Assembly (NCBI GenBank): GCA_015222065.1
Contig: JADFUQ010000133.1
Coordinates: 1-45,748 of the forward strand
DNA length: 45,748 nucleotides
Direction of reading: 5' to 3'
Source of the DNA: Bacteroidota bacterium
GTDB lineage: Bacteria; Bacteroidota; Bacteroidia; Bacteroidales; VadinHA17
A model generated the notes under the pieces. The model searched no databases. It was given only the letters and a program-made list of their open reading frames with translations, and had not been told where the DNA came from. Of this stretch, positions 17,031-25,108 are shown one piece after another. Position 1 is the first letter of the stretch. Each line of letters starts with the position of its first letter. A program made the position numbers and the translations under genes.

Positions 17031-18176
17031 ATGCATTTATCTGAAGAACATGAATTAATACGTGAAACTGTAAGAGATTTTGCTGAAAGAGAAATAAAAC
17101 CTGTTGCAGCTGAATTGGATGAAAAAGGTGAGTTTTCTAAAGAGAATACTGCACGGATGGGTGAATTGGGATTATTCGGAATGTGCCTGCCTGAAAAGTA
17201 TGGTGGTCAAAATATGGATACTTTATCCTATATAATTGCAGTAGAGGAATTATCAAGGGTTGATAGCTCACATGCAGCTACTCTGGCGGCACATAATTCA
17301 TTGGGAATTAAACCTATAATGGATTTTGGGACTGAAGAACAAAAGATGAAATATTTGCCTCGTTTATGCTCTGGTAAGGAGCTCTGGGCTTTTGGCCTTA
17401 CAGAACCGGAGGCAGGATCGGATTGCCTTGGAACCAAAACAACAGCTAAACTTGAAGACGGATACTGGATTATAAACGGATCAAAATGTTTTATTACCAA
17501 CGGTGCTGTTGATATCTCAAGCGGGGTTACGGTCCTTTCTGTTACCGGTATGAAAAAAGATGGTAAAAAAGAGTTTTCAACGATTATTGTTGAGAAAGAT
17601 ACTGCCGGGTTTACAAGGAGATCAATGCATAATAAAATGATGTGGAGAGCATCGGATACCTCCGAGTTGTTTTTTGATGATTGTAAAGTACCTGAATCCA
17701 ATCTGCTTGGTGAAGTGGGTAAAGGTTCCGGAATAATGCTGAAAACACTCGATAGCGGAAGACTTTCAATAGCAGCAATGGGATTGGGACTCGCACAGGG
17801 AGCTTTTGAAATGGCATTACAATACGCAAAGGAAAGAAAACAGTTTGGCAGACCAATTGTAAAATTCCAGATTAATTCTTTTAAACTGGCTGATATGGCT
17901 ACGAAAATTGATCTGGCCAGAACATATCTGTATCATGCCTGCAGACTTGAGTCCAACGGTAAAGAATTTGGAAAAGAATCTGCAATAGCAAAGCTCTATT
18001 GTTCTGAAATAGCTAAGGAGGTTGCAGATGAAGCTGTACAAATACACGGTGGTTATGGATTAATGAAAGATTATGATATTGAAAGATTTTATCGTGACCA
18101 GCGATTGCTGCAAATTGGTGAAGGAACTTCAGAAATTCAACGCCTGGTAATTGCCCGTAAAATTGGGGCAGTATAA
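17031..18176 (+). CDS. Acyl-CoA dehydrogenase (short/branched-chain)
   Basis: 381 aa flavoprotein. FAD and substrate motifs are clear: WAFGLTEPEAGSD, FITNGAVD, and the C-terminal QIHGGYGLMKDYDIERFYRD. The catalytic base is Glu364 in QIGEGTSEIQ, the site used by short-chain, medium-chain and several branched-chain dehydrogenases. Isovaleryl-CoA dehydrogenase instead uses a glutamate in the LDLER-type helix, which here reads LDSGR. It is therefore not a classical isovaleryl enzyme although its neighbours are leucine genes. It may act on isovaleryl-, 2-methylbutyryl- or butyryl-CoA. Electron transfer to ETF is expected, but no ETF gene is in the window. Confidence 0.87.
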   Translation: MHLSEEHELIRETVRDFAEREIKPVAAELDEKGEFSKENTARMGELGLFGMCLPEKYGGQNMDTLSYIIAVEELSRVDSSHAATLAAHNSLGIKPIMDFGTEEQKMKYLPRLCSGKELWAFGLTEPEAGSDCLGTKTTAKLEDGYWIINGSKCFITNGAVDISSGVTVLSVTGMKKDGKKEFSTIIVEKDTAGFTRRSMHNKMMWRASDTSELFFDDCKVPESNLLGEVGKGSGIMLKTLDSGRLSIAAMGLGLAQGAFEMALQYAKERKQFGRPIVKFQINSFKLADMATKIDLARTYLYHACRLESNGKEFGKESAIAKLYCSEIAKEVADEAVQIHGGYGLMKDYDIERFYRDQRLLQIGEGTSEIQRLVIARKIGAV

Positions 18177-18190
18177 AAACAAAGTAACTA

Positions 18191-18396
18191 ATCAGTCGGC
18201 AGTCCACAGTCAACAGTCGGCAAGAAAGAAAAAACAATCAAATAATTATTACACACGATCACATAATTACATGATTCAAAATCCTAAAAAGTATAAATAG
18301 CCCAGTCTTCAGATTGCAGACTGCAGACTTAATAATGCAAAGTATAGTAAAATTAACCATTTTGGGCATTTCAAACTTAAGACACTGAATAGTTAC
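18191..18396. repeat. About 200-bp dispersed intergenic element, copy 1
   Basis: Blocks in the same order recur at 40029-40235: TAATCAGTCGGCA, GTCGGCAAGAAAG, a 36-bp stretch centred on AAAAGTATAAATAGCCC, a GATTGC-GACTGC block, AATGCAAAGTATA with ATTAACC, and CACTGAATAGTTA. The early AGTCGGCAGTC can pair with the later GACTGCAGACT with one mismatch, giving a long-range stem. No reading frame. Both copies sit just after a stop codon. Confidence 0.8.
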
Positions 18397-18403
18397 AAAA
18401 CAA

Positions 18404-18432
18404 AAAGCAACCGAAAATATTCCGGCTGCTTT
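18404..18432 (-). terminator. Hairpin terminator of the small minus-strand gene
   Basis: Stem AAAGCA-A-CCG (18404-18413) pairs with CGG-C-TGCTTT (18423-18432) with one mismatch. On the minus strand it is followed by a T-rich run (TTTTTGTTTTG), as a Rho-independent terminator requires. It lies 25 bp past the stop of the 18457 gene and supports that gene being real. Confidence 0.65.
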
Positions 18433-18456
18433 CTGTCTTTGAAAAAACTTACATGT

Positions 18457-18681
18457 TTATAGCAATGTCATTAATTTCCTGATCTTAATGACTGACAATT
18501 CACTATAAGCCTCATTGATCTTCTTATCTATCCTTTCCATTAAGTGAGAGTTGGTGTCTTTTTTTTCCGGTATATTGGTTGTTTTCCCGGATCGGTCAGG
18601 ATATAAAAGCCTGTCCCTCTCCTTTTCCAGGAACTTTAGCCTGGCTTTTTGGTAATTTAACTGCTCTTCAAGATGTCCCAT
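18457..18681 (-). CDS. Small coiled-coil hypothetical protein
   Basis: 74 aa, charged, with no cysteine, signal peptide or membrane segment. Residues 4-25 and 45-70 look helical and could form a coiled coil, split by a Lys/Asp-rich loop. I do not recognise it. Support for a real gene comes from the terminator just downstream and the lack of any better frame. It may be a small structural or regulatory protein. Confidence 0.5.
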   Translation of the reverse strand: MGHLEEQLNYQKARLKFLEKERDRLLYPDRSGKTTNIPEKKDTNSHLMERIDKKINEAYSELSVIKIRKLMTLL

Positions 18682-18982
18682 TTTAAGAGTTGTTCTTTGT
18701 ATTGATTAGATTCTGTTAAAAACATTCATTTAAATAAAAGACGATTAACTTACCATTTAGTTGCAATTTTGGACTGATTAATTTGAAAATAATATGGGGA
18801 AGCCCCCTCTCTTCGTCACTTGCGCCGGAGGTAAGGGTATCAGAATTCATGTTTCATATTTTGGTTACAATTTATACATACCTTTTAAAGCATAATAAGT
18901 ATACGGATTTTGCGATCCGCCTCATCTCATCATTTACTCATTTTATCATTTTCTCCTTTAATTCACTTTAAGTACTGATTAG
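18682..18982. other. 301-bp stretch without a convincing gene
   Basis: One short frame (TTG start at 18783) is present but has no family character and uses an unlikely start. A small GGGG-AAG-CCCC hairpin lies near 18796-18807. The rest is AT-rich, presumably leader for the gene at 18681 and trailer for the racemase gene. Confidence 0.5.
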
Positions 18983-19705
18983 TCAATAAATATTTGATCT
19001 TGACAAGGAATAACCTGCTAATTGAATAGATTTTACTGCCAGGATTTTAAGAGGGTTGATCAGAGGTATATTTATGTGAGGTTGTTTCAATACAAGAGAG
19101 ATTTCGGTACATCCGGAAATTATGGCACCTGCACCTTTTTCTTCCAGATTTGCAACAGATTGGAGAAGGATTTTCCTGGGAACAGTTTTAGAGCCCGCTT
19201 TAATACCAGTTTTACCATATATTACAGTCATATTTTGTTGCTGATACAAAGTATCAGGATTAATTATTTCAAGACCAATATCTTCAAATGCTTTTTTATA
19301 AATAGCTGTTCTACAGACTCCTGCGGTAGAAAGTAATCCATGCTTTTTTATTTCAGGATATTTGTACAAAACATACCGGGCTGTTTCTTTTATCATGTCA
19401 ATAATCGGAACATGTATCTTTTCTTCTATCTGCTTAATAAAAAAATGGGCTGTATTGCAAGGTATAAGTATAATGTCAGCCCCCATTTGTTCCAGCTTCA
19501 AAGCTCCTTCGACCAGCATTTTAATTGGTGAAGGACCTTTACCCAGAATAAATAATGAGCGGTCAGGAATTTTTGGATTATTAACAATTAACACAGGGAT
19601 ATGATCCTGGTCATTTTGTGCTTTCGTATTTTTTATGATCAAGCTGAATAATTTAGATGTCGCCTCAGGGCCCATACCTCCTAGAATACCGATTTGTTTC
19701 TTCAT
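18983..19705 (-). CDS. Aspartate/glutamate racemase family protein
   Basis: 240 aa. The two catalytic cysteines are visible: Cys83 in IPCNTAHFF and Cys199 in ISGCTEISL, each in its usual context, and the N-terminal block reads GILGGMGPEATSKLF. This matches the aspartate racemase (RacX/YgeA-like) branch rather than MurI. It inverts aspartate or another amino acid without a cofactor. It follows the P1-family peptidase gene by 6 bp on the same strand, so a role in peptide or D-amino-acid turnover is plausible. Confidence 0.88.
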   Translation of the reverse strand: MKKQIGILGGMGPEATSKLFSLIIKNTKAQNDQDHIPVLIVNNPKIPDRSLFILGKGPSPIKMLVEGALKLEQMGADIILIPCNTAHFFIKQIEEKIHVPIIDMIKETARYVLYKYPEIKKHGLLSTAGVCRTAIYKKAFEDIGLEIINPDTLYQQQNMTVIYGKTGIKAGSKTVPRKILLQSVANLEEKGAGAIISGCTEISLVLKQPHINIPLINPLKILAVKSIQLAGYSLSRSNIY

Positions 19706-19711
19706 TAGTTA

Positions 19712-20836
19712 CTATTTTGATGGGATACGGTTATATTTCTTCATGACATTTAAAACCTTTTCTATCTGTAATTTTTCGATTTTGTGATCTTTATAACCGA
19801 TAGTTGTTTCAGCAGTGAACAGGGAATTGAGAATTGCTTCTTCAGTTGCTTCAATAACTGCCAGAAATAGAGATGACATTTGATCATTTCTGAGAGTTGC
19901 TGTTGTATCTATGGGCGAATCTGATCTGTGAGAAATTTTATTTGCTGTAGAAAATGTGATAACATAATCACCACTTCCATTTGAAGATATTCCCCCTGTA
20001 TGTGCCAGACCAAGCATAGCTCTTTTTGCCAGTCGCAACAGATTCCTTGAATTAAGTGGAGCATCGGTTGCAACAATTATCATACAGGAACCATCTGCCT
20101 GCTTCAGTTTATCTGCAAAATAATACTGTTTAAGTTCTTCTCCTACAGGCACCCCATCTATTTGAAGAATCCCTCCAAAATTAGTCTGGACAAGAACCCC
20201 AACCGTATAACTATTCATATTTGCAGGCAGTTTTCTTGAAGAGGTACCAATTCCACCCTTATATCCAAAACAAACAGTTCCTGTTCCGGCACCAATTGAT
20301 CCCTGCATAACCTTATTTGAAGATGCATTTTCAATTGCTGCAATAACATGTCTCTTTTTTATATGTAATCCCCTGATATCATTTAGATAACTATCGTTAG
20401 TCTCTCCCACTACAGGATTTACAGATATGATATTTTCGTTCTTTTTCAGACTGTATTCTATCAATGCTTCCGCTGCTACAGGAACACTTAATGTATTGGT
20501 CAAGATAATCGGTGTTTCAATATTACCAAGTTCCTGAATCTGTGTGCTACCTGTTAGTTTCCCAAAACCATTTGCCACATAAACAGCAGCAGGAACTTTC
20601 TCCATAAAAATATTACCGGTGTGTGGAAGAATTGCTGTCACACCTGTCCTTATATTTTTATTTTTATTTAGTGTAAAATGCCCAACCAAAACACCATAAA
20701 CATCGGTAATTGAATTATCCTGCCCTGGAGGAAGGACGCCAATGGAAAATCCATAATCTCTGAAAGTCAAACATTGAGGAGTTGCATTAAAGACGGAACA
20801 TGTCAGGAACAGAAGAAGTGAAAAAATATATTTCAT
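19712..20836 (-). CDS. Exported P1-family peptidase (DmpA-like aminopeptidase)
   Basis: 374 aa with an N-terminal signal peptide (residues 1-20, cut near ATPQC). The P1 family autoprocesses before a serine that becomes the nucleophile. Here Ser250 lies in ADGSCMIIVATDAPL, and Asn219 (VQTNFGG) is the matching oxyanion residue. The N-terminal block (TDVYGVLVGHFT) and GAGTGTVCFGYKGGIGTSS are also typical. These enzymes cleave N-terminal L-, D- or beta-amino acids from short peptides. It probably acts in the periplasm. It leads a two-gene operon with the racemase. Confidence 0.88.
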   Translation of the reverse strand: MKYIFSLLLFLTCSVFNATPQCLTFRDYGFSIGVLPPGQDNSITDVYGVLVGHFTLNKNKNIRTGVTAILPHTGNIFMEKVPAAVYVANGFGKLTGSTQIQELGNIETPIILTNTLSVPVAAEALIEYSLKKNENIISVNPVVGETNDSYLNDIRGLHIKKRHVIAAIENASSNKVMQGSIGAGTGTVCFGYKGGIGTSSRKLPANMNSYTVGVLVQTNFGGILQIDGVPVGEELKQYYFADKLKQADGSCMIIVATDAPLNSRNLLRLAKRAMLGLAHTGGISSNGSGDYVITFSTANKISHRSDSPIDTTATLRNDQMSSLFLAVIEATEEAILNSLFTAETTIGYKDHKIEKLQIEKVLNVMKKYNRIPSK

Positions 20837-20904
20837 ATGTTTAAAATAAATAATTAATCAGGTATTTCTCAGTTAAAGGAAATTTCAATTCCCGGGAATC
20901 TGCA

Positions 20905-21264
20905 CTAATAGAGATGCTCTTTCCTCACAATCAGAGCATATTGATTATCATCCAGAATTTTATATCCTTGCTCATAGCAGAAATAACACATATCTCCGTT
21001 TTTTATGGTATAGGTATTTGTATGAAATTGAAAATTGTATCCCAGAACTATCAATTGATCTTTATGAACTTTTGCATTACCGTTAGGATTCAGATCAGCA
21101 AGTATTCTTCGGTTTTTACGGAGGATATTATGAACATTACGAATAAAATTAATATCATCCCTGTTTATCTCGTTATGGTAGCTGTTACGGCACTGATCTG
21201 AACAGAATTTCTTATCTGACCGGCCTTTCAGGGGTTCATTACATTCAAGACATCTCCGTTCCAT
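20905..21264 (-). CDS. Zinc-ribbon protein of unknown function
   Basis: 119 aa. An N-terminal zinc site is formed by C5-x2-C8 and C21-x3-C25 in a sequence resembling small Bacteroidota proteins beginning 'CLECGEPLKGRxDKKFCSDxCRN'. The remainder is mixed alpha/beta, with a second Cys pair (MCYFCYEQGY). I cannot assign a function. A nucleic-acid or translation-related role is conceivable for a zinc ribbon. It diverges from ssb across a 162-bp region holding two identical palindromes. Confidence 0.75.
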   Translation of the reverse strand: MERRCLECNEPLKGRSDKKFCSDQCRNSYHNEINRDDINFIRNVHNILRKNRRILADLNPNGNAKVHKDQLIVLGYNFQFHTNTYTIKNGDMCYFCYEQGYKILDDNQYALIVRKEHLY

Positions 21265-21313
21265 AGGAATTAGTTTTCTTAAAAATACAAAATAAACCTA
21301 TTATATACGACAT

Positions 21314-21343
21314 TAAACGTTTACAAACGACTATAAACGTTTA
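21314..21343. promoter_or_regulatory. Two identical palindromes 20 bp apart between divergent genes
   Basis: TAAACGTTTA occurs at 21314-21323 and again at 21334-21343, a 20-bp repeat that places both on one face of DNA. They lie between the zinc-ribbon gene (start 21264) and ssb (start 21427). A related half (CAAACGA) sits between them. The layout suits a dimeric repressor or activator. No regulator gene is adjacent. Confidence 0.5.
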
Positions 21344-21426
21344 ATAACCGAATAAGGTCGTGTTGATGTTGTTAATTTGATCATGAAAAAAACAATTTAT
21401 TTATTAACCTCAAAATTTTTAAAATC

Positions 21427-21771
21427 ATGCAAAACTTAAAAAACAAAGTTCATCTTATCGGAAACCTTGGAATGGATCCTGAAATTAAGAAACTGGAAAA
21501 TGGCAGCTCACGTGCCAAATTTTCACTTGCCACATCAGACAGTTATAAAAACAAAGATGGGGAAAAAGTTAAAGAAACCCAATGGCATAATCTTGTTGCG
21601 TGGGGACCGAGGGCAGAATTTACGGAAAAGTACCTTAAGAAAGGCCAGGAAATTGCTGTTGAGGGAAAATTGACACACAGGACATATGAAGACAAAGAAG
21701 GGAAAAAGCAGTATATCACTGAAGTGATTGTAAATGAGGTACAAATGCTGCGTTCACCGAACAATGCTTAG
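21427..21771 (+). CDS. ssb: Single-stranded DNA-binding protein
   Basis: 114 aa. The OB-fold signature is intact: KVHLIGNLGMDPEIKKLENG, FSLATSD, ETQWHNLVAWGPRAE, GQEIAVEGKLTHRTYEDKEGKKQY. It ends soon after the OB-fold (MLRSPNNA), without the long linker and acidic C-terminal tip that recruit partner proteins in classical SSBs. This short form is common as a second SSB in Bacteroidota and may serve recombination or uptake. A terminator lies 32 bp after the stop. Confidence 0.93.
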   Translation: MQNLKNKVHLIGNLGMDPEIKKLENGSSRAKFSLATSDSYKNKDGEKVKETQWHNLVAWGPRAEFTEKYLKKGQEIAVEGKLTHRTYEDKEGKKQYITEVIVNEVQMLRSPNNA

Positions 21772-21802
21772 CATTGTTAATAGAAGACAGTATGTAATAT
21801 CG

Positions 21803-21836
21803 AATGCCGGATCCTAATAGGTTCCGGCATTTTTTA
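21803..21836 (+). terminator. Rho-independent terminator after ssb
   Basis: A 9-bp stem (AATGCCGGA at 21803-21811 with TCCGGCATT at 21823-21831) and an 11-nt loop are followed by a T-rich run (TTTTATTA). It separates ssb from the converging ATPase operon. Confidence 0.85.
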
Positions 21837-21861
21837 TTATCAAAAAATAGGAATAAATACT

Positions 21862-24192
21862 TTATTCAAGTCTTTTACTAAGTTCATCAAACAAATGGGA
21901 AAAATTATCCTTGGTTTCTTCATCCAGGTTACCCCATTTCAATTTTGAATCCTTAACCTCGCGCATAAAGTTAGATGCAAGAATTGAGCGTGACAAATTA
22001 TTATTACTGATATACTCAGAATTTGATTCGGTAATCCCTATTCGTTTATGAAGAATATATTTCTTAAAGTCGATAGTAGAAAACATATCTTCAATACTTT
22101 TGAAATGGTTGAGTTGAACAAGCTTTTTATTTGCCTGGTCTTCATTATTGGCAAAAAGATGTTTAGTAAGATCATGCTTCAAATCATCACCTTCATTATT
22201 TGCTCCTGTAAGTACCAGGAAATCAATCCCCCAACCAAGTAACATATTCACAAGACTCCTGATATTTGATACTCCTGTAGCAGGCAGGTAAAAAACCTGT
22301 TTTTCAAAACTTTTTATGTCGGTAAGAGCTTTCATATAATAAAAAGTAGCAATATCTTCAAGAATAATATTGTTTTTTTTCTGGATAAACTTTTGTTCAG
22401 ACAGTCTTATTCCCATTAATGAATAAATAGGCGACAATGTATCTGTTGAAGCTGTAGTAAGTGATTTAGCATTAAAAATTTTAGTTTCGCTTAACTCATC
22501 CTCTTCAACAGCTCGCTGAACGGCAAGCAGCCGGTATAATTTATTTAAATCGATAAGATGAGGGGAATGGGTTGTATAAATAATCTGGACTCTTTCTTTA
22601 ATATTATCGAATACTTTCAAAACATCTTCCTGAGCCCTGGCATGGAGACTTACTCCAGGTTCATCAATCAGGATTACAGTATTACTCTTGTTATTAGATA
22701 ATGCTGCTGCCTGTAATTCAAGGTAAAATGAGAGAAACCAACGTACACCCCTGCTTCTTTGTTTTGGATAAAGACGTTCTTCCCTGTCTTTTATCCAGAA
22801 TTCAATATATGGCAGTCCGCTTTTATCCGGATTGGAATTATCATAATGTTCAAGCTCAAAATTGATTTTTATTTTATTATGCTTACCAATATTTTGACGC
22901 CAGTAATCCTGAAAATTTATAGTTATCTCCTTATTTAGCTTTTCAATTTTATGTTTCAGGATACGGTTGTTGGTCTGCTGAAAAAAGTCTTCATCAAGAC
23001 CAGATATCAAGAGAAAACTTCTAGCTGCTTTATGGCCTTCAACATTGGCGTTTTCTGTATGAATATCATGCAAATCGATACGATCAGGAAGAAGACTTAA
23101 GAAATCTTCGAAAAATATGAATTCGGGAACATGGTTAAAAAGTTTTCTTCCTGCTTCTTCCAGAGAATAGTATTTATCGATATGAGGCTTCTCTTTCTTG
23201 ATCTCATTCAAAACCTCAACAATACTATTCCCGGACAGAACTTTGAATGCAACCATTTTTTTCCGGATTGCATCTTCTTTACTCTGTTCATACTCACGTA
23301 GTATTCTAACATAAGTTTCGTTATTTAAATCAAGCTGAGTTCGTGAAGCCCTACGCTCCTTTTCATTATATGACATATCAAAAATACGCTGGTATTTTCG
23401 AAGTTCTTTATAAGATTCCTCAAGTTCATTTTTGTTAATCAGGAATTTCTTTTCTGCCCGGATACTCTCACGGGCTAAATTTGCATTTTCTGAAAGCTTG
23501 CGAGCTTCAAAAGCTTTTATTTCAGCATTTTTTCCTGCTGACAGTTGATTATCCCTGCATTCTTCCAGATTTTTTTTTGAACTGGTTAAATTATCTTTTA
23601 TTGCTTCATTGTTTTCACCTTCTTTTCTTGATTTGATTTTTTTCTGTATCTGGGTTACCTTTTCTTTAGCAGCTTCAAATTCCTGATGTTTTTCTTCTTT
23701 TTCAGAAAAAGCTTTTTCTACTATTCTGACAGCATTATCATGTTCATTAATAGCTTCTTCTATTCTTTCTCTGATAATTTTTTCCTTTTCCTCTCTTTTA
23801 TCATAAAACCTTTTATATATCTCCAGAACTTTTTCTCCTGCCAGTTCAATATGACTTGTTATATCCTCTCCCCATGATCTCTTAAGATAAATAGTTTTTA
23901 TTTCCTTAATTTTATCAATCACTCCATCCGGTAGTATTTTCTCATTCAGTTCTTTTTCAACATCAACCTTTACAATCTCGAAAATACAATGCACACAAGG
24001 CAAACTAAGATCACTACGCAAAATATCTTCAGATATTGTACCGGTATAAAAGCTGTTAAGGGCTTCCAGCATTGAAGTTTTGCCTGATTCATTCTGTCCA
24101 ATCAATCCGGTAATATTATCTGGTGACAGATAAGTCCAGCCTGTATCAATTATTGACCGGAAATTCTGTATTCTAAACCCAATTAATTTCAT
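21862..24192 (-). CDS. OLD-like AAA ATPase with long coiled coil and degraded TOPRIM
   Basis: 776 aa. The Walker A motif is GQNESGKT (32-39) in an N-terminal ABC-ATPase half like RecF/SMC/OLD proteins. Residues about 120-320 are a long charged coiled coil. The second ATPase half has Walker B (VILIDEPG) and TTHSPHLIDL. The C-terminal part resembles the OLD TOPRIM nuclease domain (IILEDIATFYYMKAL, then GIDFLVLTGANNEGDD), but the expected D-x-D metal motif is absent at LTGAN, so nuclease activity is doubtful. OLD proteins act in phage defence or DNA repair. This one ends an operon with a phosphatase, 17 bp after it, which hints at regulation. Confidence 0.8.
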   Translation of the reverse strand: MKLIGFRIQNFRSIIDTGWTYLSPDNITGLIGQNESGKTSMLEALNSFYTGTISEDILRSDLSLPCVHCIFEIVKVDVEKELNEKILPDGVIDKIKEIKTIYLKRSWGEDITSHIELAGEKVLEIYKRFYDKREEKEKIIRERIEEAINEHDNAVRIVEKAFSEKEEKHQEFEAAKEKVTQIQKKIKSRKEGENNEAIKDNLTSSKKNLEECRDNQLSAGKNAEIKAFEARKLSENANLARESIRAEKKFLINKNELEESYKELRKYQRIFDMSYNEKERRASRTQLDLNNETYVRILREYEQSKEDAIRKKMVAFKVLSGNSIVEVLNEIKKEKPHIDKYYSLEEAGRKLFNHVPEFIFFEDFLSLLPDRIDLHDIHTENANVEGHKAARSFLLISGLDEDFFQQTNNRILKHKIEKLNKEITINFQDYWRQNIGKHNKIKINFELEHYDNSNPDKSGLPYIEFWIKDREERLYPKQRSRGVRWFLSFYLELQAAALSNNKSNTVILIDEPGVSLHARAQEDVLKVFDNIKERVQIIYTTHSPHLIDLNKLYRLLAVQRAVEEDELSETKIFNAKSLTTASTDTLSPIYSLMGIRLSEQKFIQKKNNIILEDIATFYYMKALTDIKSFEKQVFYLPATGVSNIRSLVNMLLGWGIDFLVLTGANNEGDDLKHDLTKHLFANNEDQANKKLVQLNHFKSIEDMFSTIDFKKYILHKRIGITESNSEYISNNNLSRSILASNFMREVKDSKLKWGNLDEETKDNFSHLFDELSKRLE

Positions 24193-24209
24193 CTGTTAAT
24201 ATTTATTAA

Positions 24210-25034
24210 TTAATCTATTCTAACGCCTATAACAAGAACATCATCTACCTGCTCAATATCCATTTTCCATTCACTAAAAGATGATACAAGTATTTCTCTT
24301 TGTTCCTTCATGTTTTTGTTATGGATTTCAAGTAATAGATTCTTAAATGGTTTGTATTTGAATTTTTTTCCCTTCGGGCCTCCGAACTGATCGGGAAAAC
24401 CATCGGTAAAGATATACAAAACATCTCCTTTTTTCATTTTTACAACATTATTCCTGAATGACTTCTCCTCAATACCACTAACCCCAATAGGCATTTTGTC
24501 CGGTTTTATTTCGTATAAAATATTCTGACGGATATAATATAACGGGTTATTTGCACCAGAGTATTGTAACTCTTTTGTTTTTTTATTGTATATGCAGAAA
24601 GCAATATCCATTCCATCTTTCGATTCATTTGCCTGACCTGTTTGGTGCAATGATTTCATGATCTTTTCCCTCAATTTGTTAAGTATTCTGTTTGCTTTAA
24701 GATTATCTACTTCACTCACAATTTCATTAAGTGAAGTAATACCCAAAATACTCATCAAGGCACCAGGTACACCGTGCCCGGTGCAATCACCTGCTGTAAA
24801 CAAAATATTTTCTTCCTGTTCGGAAATCCAGTAAAAATCACCACTAATTATATCTTTAGGAAGATAAAGTACAAAATTATCGTGTAAAGTTTTTCGGATT
24901 AATGATGGTTGAGGTAGTAAAGCAGTCTGAATAAGACAGGCATATTCCATACTTTCAATTATTTCTTTTCTTTGTCTTGTAATTTCATCCTTTTGCTTCA
25001 GCAACTCCTGGTATAACTTATTGTCATGTGACAT
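24210..25034 (-). CDS. SpoIIE-type PP2C serine/threonine phosphatase
   Basis: 274 aa from the ATG at 25034. A TTG start at 25112 would add 26 hydrophobic residues and overlap the upstream stop by 4 bp (TTGA); the inner start fits homologues better. A short N-terminal coiled coil (QKDEITRQRKEIIESMEYA) leads to the SpoIIE domain: ALLPQPSL, FVLYLPKDIISGDFYW, then FTAGDCTGHGVPGALMSI and late GDVLYIFTDGFPDQ and DDVLVIGVRI. These acidic motifs bind the two metals. It has no sensor domain. In Bacteroidota such proteins act in partner-switching or stress signalling. It precedes the ATPase gene. Confidence 0.85.
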   Translation of the reverse strand: MSHDNKLYQELLKQKDEITRQRKEIIESMEYACLIQTALLPQPSLIRKTLHDNFVLYLPKDIISGDFYWISEQEENILFTAGDCTGHGVPGALMSILGITSLNEIVSEVDNLKANRILNKLREKIMKSLHQTGQANESKDGMDIAFCIYNKKTKELQYSGANNPLYYIRQNILYEIKPDKMPIGVSGIEEKSFRNNVVKMKKGDVLYIFTDGFPDQFGGPKGKKFKYKPFKNLLLEIHNKNMKEQREILVSSFSEWKMDIEQVDDVLVIGVRID

Positions 25035-25108
25035 ATAGATGGCGTATTTCTTGAGTTTTAACAGGTCAATATACAAAAAAAGGGTTAAAATGAGATTAGG
25101 GGAAGACT

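Noticed and set aside
18783..18971. Short plus-strand reading frame of 62 aa
   Set aside because: It needs a TTG start, has no family character, and lies in AT-rich spacer.
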